Both the position numbers and the translations under genes were made by a program. From Actinomyces viscosus (GTDB lineage Bacteria; Actinomycetota; Actinomycetes; Actinomycetales; Actinomycetaceae): a stretch of 64,000 nt of DNA. Positions 25,621 to 34,728 of this stretch are shown in pieces. The stretch lies in contig NZ_LR134477.1 of the NCBI RefSeq assembly GCF_900637975.1, forward strand, positions 1,116,001-1,180,000, written 5' to 3'. The notes beneath the pieces are model-generated. The model had not been told where the DNA came from, did no database searches, and saw only the letters and a program-made list of their open reading frames with translations. Every line of letters starts with the position of its first letter. The stretch's first letter is position 1.

Positions 25621-28278
25621 TCAGCTGCGCAGCTCAGCCCCGAGGAGCTTAGCGGCTCGCTTGACCACGCGCTTGCGTACGCCCGCGGTCTCCTCGGCGG
25701 TCAGCGTGCGGTCGGGAGCGCGCAGCACCAGGGAGACTGCCAGTGACTTCTTGCCCTCGCCGAGCTGGGAGCCGCGGAAGACGTCGAAGAGGCGCACCTC
25801 CTCGGCCAGGTTCCCGGCCGCCTGCCTGACCAGGTTCTCGACCTCGGCCGCGGTGACGGCCTCGTCGACGACGAGCGCGATGTCCTCCTTGGCGGCCGGG
25901 AAGGTGGAGACGGCCTTGACCTGGAGCGCCCCGGCGCTGCGCGCGGCCTCCAGCAGCGGGTCGAGGTCGATCTCGACGGCGCAGGCACGCTCAGGCAGTC
26001 CGAGCTCGCGCACCACCCGCGGGTGGAGCTCGCCGGCGTGAGCGATGAGTTCTCCGGGCTCGACCTCCTTGCCCCGGCGCTGACCGGGCAGGCGGATCTC
26101 CGCAGTGCGGCCGGGGTGCCAGGGGGCGTAGGGCTGCTCAGGCGCAGTGACCACGATCTCCACGCCGAGCGCAGAGGCCACCGTGCGGACCACGTCGACG
26201 GCGTCGGCCCAGTCCCAGGGGCGCCCGGCCCCGAGGACCCCGGCGCGCTGGCGGTCGCCGACCATGACGGCGCCGATGTGGGTGGGCTGGGAGGGGATGC
26301 CCGCCCTGAGGGCCGCTTCCTCAGCATCGGTGGGGCGGCGGTCGGTCCCGGGAATCGGTGCAGGGACGGTTCCGGCCGGGTGGGTGACTGACCCGACCTC
26401 GAAGACGGCCACGTCGGCCAGGCCGCGCGAGACGTTGCGCCGGGCCACCTCCACCAGGGAGTCCAGGACGCTGGTGCGAAGGTGGGGAGCGTCCTCCGCG
26501 AGCGGATTGGCCAGATGGACCGTCTGACGGCGAGGGTCGGAGGCGGGGATCTCGAGCAGGTCGTGGACGTCCCCGATGAAGGGGTAGGACAGGACCTGGG
26601 TGAGTCCGGCGTCGGCCAGGGCGCGCACGACGTCCCGGCGGGCCCTCTGGTCGGCGCTCAGCCCCGTGCCTGCCGGCGCTGTGGGCACAATGACCGGGAT
26701 GGCGTCGTAGCCGTCGAGGCGGGCGATCTCCTCAGCCAGGTGGGCGGGACCGACGAGGTCGGGCCGCCAGGTCGGCGGGGTGACGGTCAGGATCGCGGTC
26801 CCGTCCTCGGCGCTGCCGGCCTGCTCCACGGCGCAACCGATGGTGGTGAGCAGCTCAGTGACGCGGTCGGTGCCGTAGGCGACACCGGTGAGACGCTCGG
26901 CGGCGTCGGAGCGCATGGTGATGGGCTCGGGAGCCCTGGTGCGGTTGATGTCGGTGGCCACGGGCTCGGCGGTGCCGCCGCCGTACTCGACGAGCAGGTC
27001 GACGGCTCGCTGGGCGGCGACGGGGGCCAGCTCGGTGTCGACGCCGCGCTCATTGCGCTTGGCGGACTCGGTCGGCAGCTTGTGCCGGCGGGCGGACCGG
27101 GCCACGGAGACCGGGTCGAAGTGGGCGGCCTCGATGAGGACGTCGCGGGTGTCGGCGTCGACCTCGCTGAGGGCTCCGCCGAAGACTCCGGCCAGGACCA
27201 GGGCGCGAGAGCCCTCCCCCTGCGGGGAGTCGGCGATGACCAGGTCCTCGGGATCCAGGGTGCGGGTGACCTCGTCGAGGAAGGTGAGCGTCTCCCCCAC
27301 CTGGGCGCGGCGCACGACGATGGGGGCGGCGAGCTTGCCGGCGTCGAAGGCGTGCAGCGGCTGTCCCAGGTCGAGCATGACGTAGTTGGTGACGTCGACA
27401 GCCAGGGAGATGGGCCGCATTCCGGCGGCGGTGAGGCGGTCCTGCATCCAGGCCGGGGAGGGGGCCGACGGGTCGATGCCGCGCACGAGGCGGGCGACGT
27501 AGCGGTCGCAGCCGGGGCGGCCGTGGATGGGCCTGGGGTCCTCGGGGACGACGACGTCGAAACCGTCCTCACCGGCCTGCGCCTGACCGTTGGGGTAGAG
27601 CCCCTTGTCGGTGACGTCGGCGGGATCGGTGAAGCGGGCGCCGGTGGAGTGGGAGTACTCGCGGGCCACGCCGCGCATGGAGAAGCAGTAGCCGCGGTCC
27701 GGGGTCACGTTGATCTCCAGGACCTCCTCCCCCAGGCCCAGGATGCCGATGGCGTCGCTCCCGGGGGCGGGCGGCTCCTCGCCGTCGTGCCCGTGCTCGG
27801 CCAGCCACTGCTGAAGCACGATGATGCCGGAGTGGTCCTCTCCGATGCCCAGCTCTCGGGCCGAGCAGATCATGCCGTCTGAGACGTGGCCGTAGGTCTT
27901 GCGCGCGGCGATGCGGAAGTCACCGGGCAGGACGGCGCCGGGCAGGCTGACGACGACGTAGTCGCCGACGTCGAAGTTGTGGGCGCCGCAGACGATGCCG
28001 CGACTGGGCAGGTCGGAGGGCTCCTTGCCGGTGCCGGGTGCGTCGTTGTGCTCGGGGCCGACGTCAACGCGGCAGTAGTTGATGACCTTGCCGTTGGACT
28101 GCTCCTTGGCCTCACGGGTGAGGACCTTGCCGACGACGAGCGGGCCGGTGACGGCCGGGGGGACGATGCGCTCCTCCTCCAGACCGACCCGCACGAGGTC
28201 TGCGGCGAGCTGCTCGGCGCTCAGACCGGCGGGGACGTCGACGTGCTCGCGCAGCCATTCAATGGGGACGTAGGGCAT
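25621..28278 (-). CDS. pheT: Phenylalanyl-tRNA synthetase beta subunit
   Basis: 885 residues, somewhat longer than the usual ~800. In order: start MPYVPIEWLREHVDVPAGLS, a tRNA-binding OB-fold (about residues 40-155, including VVGKVLTREAKEQSNGKVIN), B3/B4 editing domain (CDRYVARLVRGIDPSAPSPA, YVMLDLGQPLHAFDA), B5 domain, the core catalytic-like domain (LSYPFIGDVHDLL) and a C-terminal FDX-ACB anticodon domain (STFPAAKEDIALVVDEAVTA). It starts 2 nt after pheS and forms the alpha2-beta2 enzyme with it. Confidence 0.96.
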   Translation of the reverse strand: MPYVPIEWLREHVDVPAGLSAEQLAADLVRVGLEEERIVPPAVTGPLVVGKVLTREAKEQSNGKVINYCRVDVGPEHNDAPGTGKEPSDLPSRGIVCGAHNFDVGDYVVVSLPGAVLPGDFRIAARKTYGHVSDGMICSARELGIGEDHSGIIVLQQWLAEHGHDGEEPPAPGSDAIGILGLGEEVLEINVTPDRGYCFSMRGVAREYSHSTGARFTDPADVTDKGLYPNGQAQAGEDGFDVVVPEDPRPIHGRPGCDRYVARLVRGIDPSAPSPAWMQDRLTAAGMRPISLAVDVTNYVMLDLGQPLHAFDAGKLAAPIVVRRAQVGETLTFLDEVTRTLDPEDLVIADSPQGEGSRALVLAGVFGGALSEVDADTRDVLIEAAHFDPVSVARSARRHKLPTESAKRNERGVDTELAPVAAQRAVDLLVEYGGGTAEPVATDINRTRAPEPITMRSDAAERLTGVAYGTDRVTELLTTIGCAVEQAGSAEDGTAILTVTPPTWRPDLVGPAHLAEEIARLDGYDAIPVIVPTAPAGTGLSADQRARRDVVRALADAGLTQVLSYPFIGDVHDLLEIPASDPRRQTVHLANPLAEDAPHLRTSVLDSLVEVARRNVSRGLADVAVFEVGSVTHPAGTVPAPIPGTDRRPTDAEEAALRAGIPSQPTHIGAVMVGDRQRAGVLGAGRPWDWADAVDVVRTVASALGVEIVVTAPEQPYAPWHPGRTAEIRLPGQRRGKEVEPGELIAHAGELHPRVVRELGLPERACAVEIDLDPLLEAARSAGALQVKAVSTFPAAKEDIALVVDEAVTAAEVENLVRQAAGNLAEEVRLFDVFRGSQLGEGKKSLAVSLVLRAPDRTLTAEETAGVRKRVVKRAAKLLGAELRS

Positions 28279-28279
28279 G

Positions 28280-29365
28280 TCAGTTTCCCTTTCCGGTGGT
28301 GCCGAACTGCTGGGAGAAGCGGATATCGCCCTCGACGATGTCGTGCATGTCGGCGATTCCGTGGCGCAGCATGAGGGTGCGCTCCAGACCCATGCCGAAG
28401 GCGAAGCCCGTGTAGACCTCGGGGTCGATGCCGCAGGCGGTGAGCACGTTGGGGTTGACCATGCCGCAACCGCCCCACTCGATCCAGCCGGCGCCGCCCT
28501 TCTTGAAGGGGAACCACAGGTCCATCTCGGCGCTGGGCTCGGTGAAGGGGAAGAAGGAGGGGCGCAGGCGGGTGCGCGCCTCGGGGCCGAACATGGCCTT
28601 GGCGAAGTGGTCGAGGACGCCCTTGAGGTGCGCCATCGTCAGGCCCTCGTCCACGGCCAGGCCCTCGACCTGGTGGAAGACGGGCGTGTGCGTGGCGTCA
28701 AGCTCGTCGGAGCGGAAGACCTTGCCGGGGCAGGCCACGTAGATCGGGGGCTGCTGATCGAGCATGACCCGGGCCTGGACCGGGGAGGTGTGGGTGCGCA
28801 GCACGAGGTTGGCCGCCTGTCCCTGAACGGCCCCGACGCTGGCTCCGTCGATGTAGAAGGTGTCCTGCATCTGGCGGGCGGGGTGGTCGGCGTCGAAGTT
28901 GAGGGCGTCGAAGTCGAACCACTCGTGCTCCACCTCCGGGCCCTCGGCGATGGACCAGCCCATGGAGGTGAAGAAGTCACAGACCTCGTCGACCAGGACG
29001 TCGAGCGGGTGGCGGGCCCCCACCACAGTCCTCGAGGTGGGGACGGTGACGTCGACGGCCTCGGTGCGCAGCATCTCCTCCTCGGCGGCGGCCTCGAGGG
29101 TCTCCTGCCTGGCGGTCAGTGCCTTGGCGATGCGCCCGCGAGCGCCTCCCAGGAGCCTGCCGGCCGTGGGCTTGTCCGCCTTGTCAAGCGTACCGATGAG
29201 GCGGTTGGCCAGGGTCAGGGGCGAGGCGTCGCCGGTGTGGGCCAGGCGGGCCTCCTTGAGCTCGGCGAGGCTGCCGGCCGCGGCGAAGGCGGTCAGGGCC
29301 TCCTCGACGGCGGCGTTGATGCCCGCCTCGTCCAGGGGCGAGAGCGCGCCAGGGGCGTCAGTCAT
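28280..29365 (-). CDS. pheS: Phenylalanyl-tRNA synthetase alpha subunit
   Basis: 361 residues. Class II motifs are visible: [12 protein letters not shown] (motif 1/2 region), [33 protein letters not shown] and the motif 3 [18 protein letters not shown]. An N-terminal coiled-coil for tRNA binding occupies the first ~85 residues. The ATG at 29365 is preceded by GGTGGAAGG; the longer upstream frame is not part of the protein. Confidence 0.96.
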   Translation of the reverse strand: MTDAPGALSPLDEAGINAAVEEALTAFAAAGSLAELKEARLAHTGDASPLTLANRLIGTLDKADKPTAGRLLGGARGRIAKALTARQETLEAAAEEEMLRTEAVDVTVPTSRTVVGARHPLDVLVDEVCDFFTSMGWSIAEGPEVEHEWFDFDALNFDADHPARQMQDTFYIDGASVGAVQGQAANLVLRTHTSPVQARVMLDQQPPIYVACPGKVFRSDELDATHTPVFHQVEGLAVDEGLTMAHLKGVLDHFAKAMFGPEARTRLRPSFFPFTEPSAEMDLWFPFKKGGAGWIEWGGCGMVNPNVLTACGIDPEVYTGFAFGMGLERTLMLRHGIADMHDIVEGDIRFSQQFGTTGKGN

Positions 29366-29460
29366 ATGCGGTGCCTTCCACCAGGTGTGTCCGGGGTTTT
29401 CCGCCCTTAAGGGTAGTCTGCGCCGTCGCAAGCGCGTAAATCGTCTCGCCACCGGGGTGG

Positions 29461-29497
29461 CGGGACAGGCCGCCGGCCGGCCCGCCGGCCTGTCCCG
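29461..29497. other. Hairpin in the pheS / merR divergent upstream region
   Basis: Arms CGGGACAGGCCG and its complement are 12 bp, with a 13-nt GC-rich loop that could pair further. It lies about 96 nt before pheS. It might be a pheST attenuator or a barrier between divergent promoters, but no Phe-rich leader peptide or T-run is seen, so the role is open. Confidence 0.4.
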
Positions 29498-29538
29498 GAC
29501 CTTGTCCGGTTGCCGCCAGGAGCGCTGTCGCGAGCGAC

Positions 29539-29569
29539 TTGACGGTGACGTTACGTCACCTGCTGAGAT
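29539..29569 (+). promoter_or_regulatory. MerR-type promoter with operator in the spacer
   Basis: TTGACG (29539-29544) and TGAGAT (29564-29569) are 19 bp apart, and GGTGACGTTACGTCACC, a perfect 8-1-8 palindrome (29544-29560), fills the spacer. Overlong 19-20 bp spacers holding the operator are the hallmark of MerR-activated promoters, here apparently serving autoregulation of the merR gene and its ABC exporter. Confidence 0.75.
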
Positions 29570-29575
29570 GGATTC

Positions 29576-30439
29576 ATGCACGTCAAGGAGCTTGCCCGCC
29601 TCGCCGGCACCACGCCGAGGGCAGTGCGCCACTACCACCACCTGGGGCTGCTGGAGATTCCGCCCACGGTGCGCGGTCGGCGCGAGTACGGCGTCGAGCA
29701 CGTGGCCCGTCTGCTGCGGATCCGGTGGCTGGCCGACGGAGGCCTGTCGCTGACCCAGGTGGCCGAGATGCTCGCCTCGGACGCGATCGGCACTGATCAG
29801 GACTCCCGCCGGGACGCGGTCCTGCGTGACCTGCGGGCCACACGGGGCACGATCGAGGCGCAGCGGCGCAGCCTGGCCGACCAGGCCTCCCGTATCGATG
29901 AGCTCATCGCCCGGGTGGAGCGCGGCGAGGGGCTGTCCCCCGCTCCCAGCGCCCTGACACGTTTCTACGACGACCTGGAGGCCAGGGTCACCCGACTGGG
30001 CGGGAGCGTGCTCGGCCTGCGGGCCGAGCGCCAGATGATGGCGGTGCTCGCCTCGCTGGGCATGGTGCCCGACTCCGCGATCCCCTTCATCGAGGGGCTG
30101 GACGAGGCCGATAGGGAGCTGTCCGCCCAGCAGATCGCCGACTTCGCCCGTCTGGCCACGCTGCCCGAGACAGAGGGCCTGACCGAGGCCCACCGCCTCG
30201 CGGAGAACAGCTGGCTGCTGGCGTGCCGCCACAAGGAGCACGCGCTGGCCGTCCTGGACGACCTTCCCTCGGGTTCCCTGGGGCGCGCCATGTGGCGGCT
30301 CACTCACGTACTGGCCACCTCCAGCTACCCCCACCCGGCTCAGCAGGCCTTCGTGGCCGAGCTCATGGAGCGCATGCTCGCCGATCCGGACTTCGCTACG
30401 ACCATCCGCCGTTCGGCGGGAGAGGAGCCAGCGCTGTGA
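29576..30439 (+). CDS. MerR-family transcriptional regulator
   Basis: 287 residues. The N-terminal MerR HTH reads [20 protein letters not shown], then [20 protein letters not shown] and the [19 protein letters not shown] wing helix. A coiled region (~95-130) follows, and a ~150-residue all-helical C-terminal part of unknown ligand. The start codon lies 6 nt after the -10 element and has no Shine-Dalgarno, so translation is probably leaderless. Its stop overlaps the GTG of the ABC ATPase gene, so it likely controls that exporter in response to a drug or metabolite. Confidence 0.9.
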   Translation: MHVKELARLAGTTPRAVRHYHHLGLLEIPPTVRGRREYGVEHVARLLRIRWLADGGLSLTQVAEMLASDAIGTDQDSRRDAVLRDLRATRGTIEAQRRSLADQASRIDELIARVERGEGLSPAPSALTRFYDDLEARVTRLGGSVLGLRAERQMMAVLASLGMVPDSAIPFIEGLDEADRELSAQQIADFARLATLPETEGLTEAHRLAENSWLLACRHKEHALAVLDDLPSGSLGRAMWRLTHVLATSSYPHPAQQAFVAELMERMLADPDFATTIRRSAGEEPAL

Positions 30440-31425
30440 CGCCCCAGGCCACGACCAAGACGACGACAGCAAAGCCACCAGCAGCAGCGTCCGGGACGAC
30501 TGCTGCGCAGCCCTTCACCGGAGACATGGCTCAACCGCCGGTGCGCGTGCAGGGTCTGGTCAAGCGCTTCGGGCGCTTCAGGGCGCTCGACCACCTGGAC
30601 CTGGAGGTGGAGGCGGGCAGCGTTCATGGCTTCCTGGGCCCCAACGGGGCGGGTAAGTCCACGACGATCCGCACTCTGCTGGGCCTCTACCGGCCCGACG
30701 GCGGAAGCGTCAGCGTGCTGGGCCGCGATCCGTGGCGCGAGGCCTCGGCCGTCAACCGGCAGGTGTCCTATGTTCCCGGTGACGTGGCGCTGTGGCCGGG
30801 GCTGACCGGCGGACAGGTGCTCGACGCGCTGGCGGGGCTGCGGGGGTCGCGCGACACCGAGCGGGAGGCCGAGCTCATTGAGCGCTTCGACCTGGATCCC
30901 AGCAAGCGAGTGCGGACCTACTCCAAGGGGAACCGGCAGAAGGTGGCGCTTGTGGCTGCGCTGGCTGCGCCGACGAGCCTGCTCGTGCTCGATGAGCCCA
31001 CCAGCAGCCTGGATCCGCTCATGGAGCGGGTCTTCACCGAGGAGATCACCCGGGCGGCCGCACAGGGCCGCACGGTCCTGCTCTCCAGCCATATCCTGGC
31101 CGAGGTCCAGCGCCTGTGCAGTGCGGTGACGATCATCAAGGACGGTCGCGTCGTCGAGCACGGAGACCTGGGGACCCTGCGCCGGCTGTCACGCACCCGT
31201 ATCGAGCTGGGCGCCCCTGCCGACGTGCTCGGCGCGATCTCGCGGGCGCTGAGGCCCATGGATCTCGACGCCGTCGAGGACAACGGGCGTCTGAGCCTCG
31301 AGGTGGCGGCGGAGCAGGTGCCGACGGTGATGGGCCTGGCCGGTGAGCACCGGGTCCAGGACGTCACCTGCGAGCCGGCCAGTCTGGAGGACCTCTTCCT
31401 GCGTCACTACGAGGAGGCCCGATGA
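30436..31425 (+). CDS. ABC transporter ATP-binding protein (exporter)
   Basis: 329 residues from a GTG overlapping the merR stop; the Met at 30526 ([16 protein letters not shown]) is an alternative and the first 30 residues are Thr/Ala-rich. Walker A is [16 protein letters not shown], the signature region is [17 protein letters not shown] (SGGQ replaced by SKGN, common in DrrA-type pumps), Walker B is [12 protein letters not shown], and the switch His is in [10 protein letters not shown]. It has a DrrA/CcmA-like C-terminal extension. It energises the permease that follows. Confidence 0.93.
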   Translation: MTPQATTKTTTAKPPAAASGTTAAQPFTGDMAQPPVRVQGLVKRFGRFRALDHLDLEVEAGSVHGFLGPNGAGKSTTIRTLLGLYRPDGGSVSVLGRDPWREASAVNRQVSYVPGDVALWPGLTGGQVLDALAGLRGSRDTEREAELIERFDLDPSKRVRTYSKGNRQKVALVAALAAPTSLLVLDEPTSSLDPLMERVFTEEITRAAAQGRTVLLSSHILAEVQRLCSAVTIIKDGRVVEHGDLGTLRRLSRTRIELGAPADVLGAISRALRPMDLDAVEDNGRLSLEVAAEQVPTVMGLAGEHRVQDVTCEPASLEDLFLRHYEEAR

Positions 31426-33116
31426 GCGTGAGCACAACGGTATCGACGTCGGCATCGGCCGGCGGTGCGCACGATCTCAGAGCCTGCAGAAGCGGCGCAG
31501 GAGGATCTGCCGCCCTGGCGGGTTGGGGCACGTACGTTCGGATCCTGCTCAGGCGGTTCCGGGTTCAGATCGTGGCTTGGATCCTGCCGCTGTGGCTGCT
31601 GGTCAGCGTCACTGCTCCAAGCTACGAGAGTGTCTACCCATCGTTGGAGACCCGGACCGTGCTCATCGAGCAGATGCGCACGTCTCCGGGAACGCGTCTG
31701 CTCTACGGCTACGTCCCCACCCCTGGCCGACTCGGTCAGCTCCTGCAGTGGGAGACCGGGACGTTCCTGCTGGTGTGTACCGCCCTCATGGCGATCCTGC
31801 TGACGTGCCGGGCGCTGAGAGGCGACGAGGACGAGGGGCTGGTCGAGGTCCTGCGCGCGACGGGTGTTGGCAGGAGGGTGCCGTTCCTCGTGCCGACGAT
31901 GGTGGTGTGGGGTGTCGTTGGCGTCCTGTCGGCAGGCGTCGGAGGCATTCTGACCCGGCAGGCCGCGAGCATCGAGGAGCTGACGGTCTCCGGCGCCTGG
32001 GCGATGGCCGGGACGATGTGCGTGGTGGGCTGGGCGTTCTCGGCTGTTGCGGCGGTCGCCTCTCAGCTGGGACGGCAGCTCGGGTCAGCCCGGGGCCTGT
32101 CCATGATCGTGCTCGCGGCCGCGTTCGCGATACGTGTGACCGCCGACCAGGTCTCAGACGGCAACGGATCCGACTGGCTGCGGTGGTTCTCCCCCCTGGG
32201 CTGGCGTGGCCTGGTACGCCCGTACTCCGATGACCAGTTCACGGTGCTCGTGGTGTGCTGCGCCGTTGACATCAGCCTGGTGCTTATCGCTGCGGTGCTG
32301 GCCGCGCGCCGCGAGTACCTGGACGGTTACCTGCCCGACCGCAGCTCGTCGGGACGCCGGTGGCGGGTGCGTGGTCACATGGATCTGCTCGGGCGTCTGT
32401 CCTGGCGTGGTGTTCTCGGTTGGGCCGTGGCGGCGGCTGGCCTCGCGTCGTTGTACGGATCCGTGTCGGGCAGCGTCAAGGACCTGCTGGCTCCGGACTC
32501 GCCGACGGCCTCCTGGGTCGGCAAGATGGCCTCGGGCTCCCCGGTGGAGCAGTTCATGTCGCTGATGACGGTGGTGACTGTGCTGCTCGTGGCCGTGGCG
32601 GCGGTGCGGCAGATGAACCGGTTGGCGGTCCTGGAACGCTTTGGCCTGGTGGAGGTCGAGCTTGCCGTTGGAGTCAGTCGCCAGGGCGTGTTCCTCTCTC
32701 AGGTTCTCGGCTCCGTGCTCGAGTCAGTCGTGCTGCTGCTCGTCTCGGCGTCGGTGCTAGCGGTGACGACGGCGACTCAGCTTACGGATGACCACGCCGT
32801 GGCGCGGGCCTTCGTGTTCACGGTGAGCCAGCTGCCCGGCATGGTGGCAGCGGTCGGCATCGCGGCGGCACTGGTCGGCCTGGCGCCGCGGCTGGTCGGA
32901 CTGTCCTGGGCGGTGGTCGCCTGGAGCGCCTTTGCCCAGTTCTTCGGAGGACTGGTGGAGCTCAAGGACTGGGCCAAGGACCTCAGCGCGCTCGGGCACC
33001 ATCTCGACGTCGTCGGGTCCCCTGACTGGAAGCCCCTGGCCGTGCAGTTCGCGGTCGGCCTCGCCGGTATCGCGATCGGCCTGGTCGCCTACACCCGCCG
33101 TGATCTGCCGTCCTGA
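31422..33116 (+). CDS. ABC exporter permease, two fused halves
   Basis: 564 residues with about 12 hydrophobic segments in two similar halves, each opening with a short amphipathic stretch (TYVRILLRRFRVQIVAWILP; DLLGRLSWRGVLGWAVAAAG) and carrying an RRxxx...ALRGDEDEGLVEVL or MNRLAVLERFGLVEVELAVG cytosolic loop (charged, E-rich coupling helix). This matches the tetronasin/anthracycline-type two-component exporters. Its ATG overlaps the ATPase stop (ATGA). Cargo unknown. Confidence 0.88.
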   Translation: MSVSTTVSTSASAGGAHDLRACRSGAGGSAALAGWGTYVRILLRRFRVQIVAWILPLWLLVSVTAPSYESVYPSLETRTVLIEQMRTSPGTRLLYGYVPTPGRLGQLLQWETGTFLLVCTALMAILLTCRALRGDEDEGLVEVLRATGVGRRVPFLVPTMVVWGVVGVLSAGVGGILTRQAASIEELTVSGAWAMAGTMCVVGWAFSAVAAVASQLGRQLGSARGLSMIVLAAAFAIRVTADQVSDGNGSDWLRWFSPLGWRGLVRPYSDDQFTVLVVCCAVDISLVLIAAVLAARREYLDGYLPDRSSSGRRWRVRGHMDLLGRLSWRGVLGWAVAAAGLASLYGSVSGSVKDLLAPDSPTASWVGKMASGSPVEQFMSLMTVVTVLLVAVAAVRQMNRLAVLERFGLVEVELAVGVSRQGVFLSQVLGSVLESVVLLLVSASVLAVTTATQLTDDHAVARAFVFTVSQLPGMVAAVGIAAALVGLAPRLVGLSWAVVAWSAFAQFFGGLVELKDWAKDLSALGHHLDVVGSPDWKPLAVQFAVGLAGIAIGLVAYTRRDLPS

Positions 33117-33157
33117 CAACGAATCGAGAGTGCTACAGTTGCTACGAGGTGATAGAC

Positions 33158-33415
33158 ATGCAGACGATCATGCACCGAGAACTGCGCAACCACAGTGCCG
33201 CCATCCTCCGTCGCGTCCAGGCCGGCGAAACTTTCGAGATCACCAATAACGGCGAACCCGTTGCCATACTCTCACCTATTTCTCAAGACCGTCTTTCCCT
33301 CCTCAGGCGACGAGGAGCGACCCGCGGCGCGACTCAAGTCGACTTCAGAGCACTGAAACGCACGCCCGAACTGGCATCTCAGGAAGTACTGGATGATCTT
33401 CGTGGGGAACGATGA
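33158..33415 (+). CDS. Antitoxin, Phd/YefM family
   Basis: 85 residues from the ATG at 33158, which has GAGGTGAT 7 nt before it; a GTG at 33149 is in frame. MHRELRNHSAAILRRVQAGE followed by FEITNNGEPVAILSP is the standard Phd/YefM fold start. The C-terminal half (LKRTPELASQEVLDDLRGER) is the likely toxin-binding tail. Its stop overlaps the toxin ATG (ATGA). Confidence 0.9.
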   Translation: MQTIMHRELRNHSAAILRRVQAGETFEITNNGEPVAILSPISQDRLSLLRRRGATRGATQVDFRALKRTPELASQEVLDDLRGER

Positions 33416-33807
33416 GCATCTACTACCTCGACACCTCTGCTGCTTTGAAGCTCCTCATCGAGGAAAATGAGTCTGACGCTCTGGCCACCTGGCTCACGGC
33501 GTCCACGACCGACGGCCACTGCCTGTGCGCATCCTTCCTTCTTCATACCGAGCTTCACTGTGCCGCCCGACGCCGCAACGAGCTCGACCATGAGGCAGTC
33601 GCCTCCCTGCTTTCAGGGATTGAGCTCATCGACATCTCACGGTCACACCTCATTGATGCAGCAAGCTCATCGATGGGATTAAGGACCGCAGACGCCATCC
33701 ATATGACGGTGGCGCTAGACATCCAAGCGAACGCCATCGTCACCTACGACATTGGGATGCAGAATGCTGCAAAATACTGCGGCATACTCCCCATTGCCCC
33801 TTCTTGA
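33412..33807 (+). CDS. Toxin, PIN-domain ribonuclease (VapC-like)
   Basis: 131 residues. Acidic residues of the PIN active site are in YYLDTSAALKLL, HTELHCAARR, LRTADAIHMTVAL and IVTYDIGMQNAAK, so all four positions look intact. Such enzymes usually cleave tRNA or rRNA. Base composition of the pair is visibly more AT-rich than the neighbours, consistent with mobility. Confidence 0.9.
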   Translation: MSIYYLDTSAALKLLIEENESDALATWLTASTTDGHCLCASFLLHTELHCAARRRNELDHEAVASLLSGIELIDISRSHLIDAASSSMGLRTADAIHMTVALDIQANAIVTYDIGMQNAAKYCGILPIAPS

Positions 33808-33836
33808 CACCTCAGGCAAGGCCCCTGCTCCTGTTC

Positions 33837-34166
33837 TCACATCAGATATGCCGCGCCGACCAGGTGGCAGACAGCAGCGATCAGGGGAAAGACCGCCATT
33901 CCCGGTATACGGTGCACGGCGCCGATCAGCGCATCTCCGAGCTGGGCGGTTGCCGCCGCGATGAGGACGAGTGAGGTCAGCGGCTGGAGCGGAGTCATCC
34001 AGACAACAACGGCGACCAGCACCCCGAGCGGGACGCTCCGGGCCGCGTACATCGCCGGATAGAACCGCCCTTCTCGCTCGCCATGGCAGGGAGGAGCAAG
34101 CATCGCCGGACGGATCACCGCTACGACACCTGCTCCTGCGGAGACGACGCCCAGCAAAGAGTTCAT
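33837..34166 (-). CDS. Small four-helix membrane protein (DUF4267-like)
   Basis: 109 residues from MNSLLGVVSAGAGVVAVIRP. Four hydrophobic segments are separated by short polar loops, with HGEREGRFYPAMYAARSVPL in the middle, a pattern seen in DUF4267 proteins. It is divergently arranged to the MarR gene at 34247, so MarR control is likely. Function unknown. A TTG at 34175 is in frame, but the ATG has a better-placed AGGGTGA. Confidence 0.72.
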   Translation of the reverse strand: MNSLLGVVSAGAGVVAVIRPAMLAPPCHGEREGRFYPAMYAARSVPLGVLVAVVVWMTPLQPLTSLVLIAAATAQLGDALIGAVHRIPGMAVFPLIAAVCHLVGAAYLM

Positions 34167-34246
34167 CAGCACCAATCACCCTGGCACGAGGATCACTCCT
34201 ACATATCGTTCGAGCCTGAATCATTCCACAGTGTACCGTTAGCGCC

Positions 34247-34705
34247 ATGGACAGAGAAGACGGTGACGCGATCCTGTCATCCACATGCTTCCGGCTCGGC
34301 GTCATGGGTAGCCAGATCACCCGGTCGTTCTCACAGCGCATTGGACACACCGGCCTGACCCACAAGCAGGTAGGACTGCTCGCCGTCGTCGACGCCGGGC
34401 TGGCGAGCTCCCAGCGTGAGATCGCCACACGACTCGACATCGCTCCGAGTCTGGTGGTGTCGTTGGTCGATCAGCTCGTCGACATCGGCGCCGTGCACAG
34501 GACGCGCAGCACGAAGGATCGTCGCGTGCATGCCATTGAGATCACCAACGAGGGCCGTAGGATGCTGCGACTTGCCGCCGGCATTGTCGAGAAGCTCGAC
34601 GCCGACCTTCAAGGACACCTCTCCCCCACGGACCAGTCAGCCCTGGACAGCCTCCTACCCGCCCTCTCCCGGGCCGTTGAGGCAGCGGACGAGAAGAGGG
34701 AGTAG
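34247..34705 (+). CDS. MarR-family transcriptional regulator
   Basis: 152 residues. The winged helix spans GLASSQREIATRLDIAPSLV to RTRSTKDRRVHAIEITNEGR, including the DRR wing, and is followed by the C-terminal dimerisation helix. TACCGT lies 7 nt before the ATG and there is no Shine-Dalgarno, so a leaderless mRNA is likely. It probably controls the divergent membrane-protein gene. Confidence 0.9.
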   Translation: MDREDGDAILSSTCFRLGVMGSQITRSFSQRIGHTGLTHKQVGLLAVVDAGLASSQREIATRLDIAPSLVVSLVDQLVDIGAVHRTRSTKDRRVHAIEITNEGRRMLRLAAGIVEKLDADLQGHLSPTDQSALDSLLPALSRAVEAADEKRE

Positions 34706-34728
34706 CGGCCTGGGCCACCTTGTCGGTA

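Noticed and set aside
29366..29575. Phe leader peptide or T-box for pheST
   Set aside because: No Phe-rich short frame, no T-box core sequence; only a GC-rich hairpin is present.
33158..33807. A new type of toxin-antitoxin system
   Set aside because: Both proteins fit known families (Phd/YefM antitoxin and PIN toxin); the combination is known.
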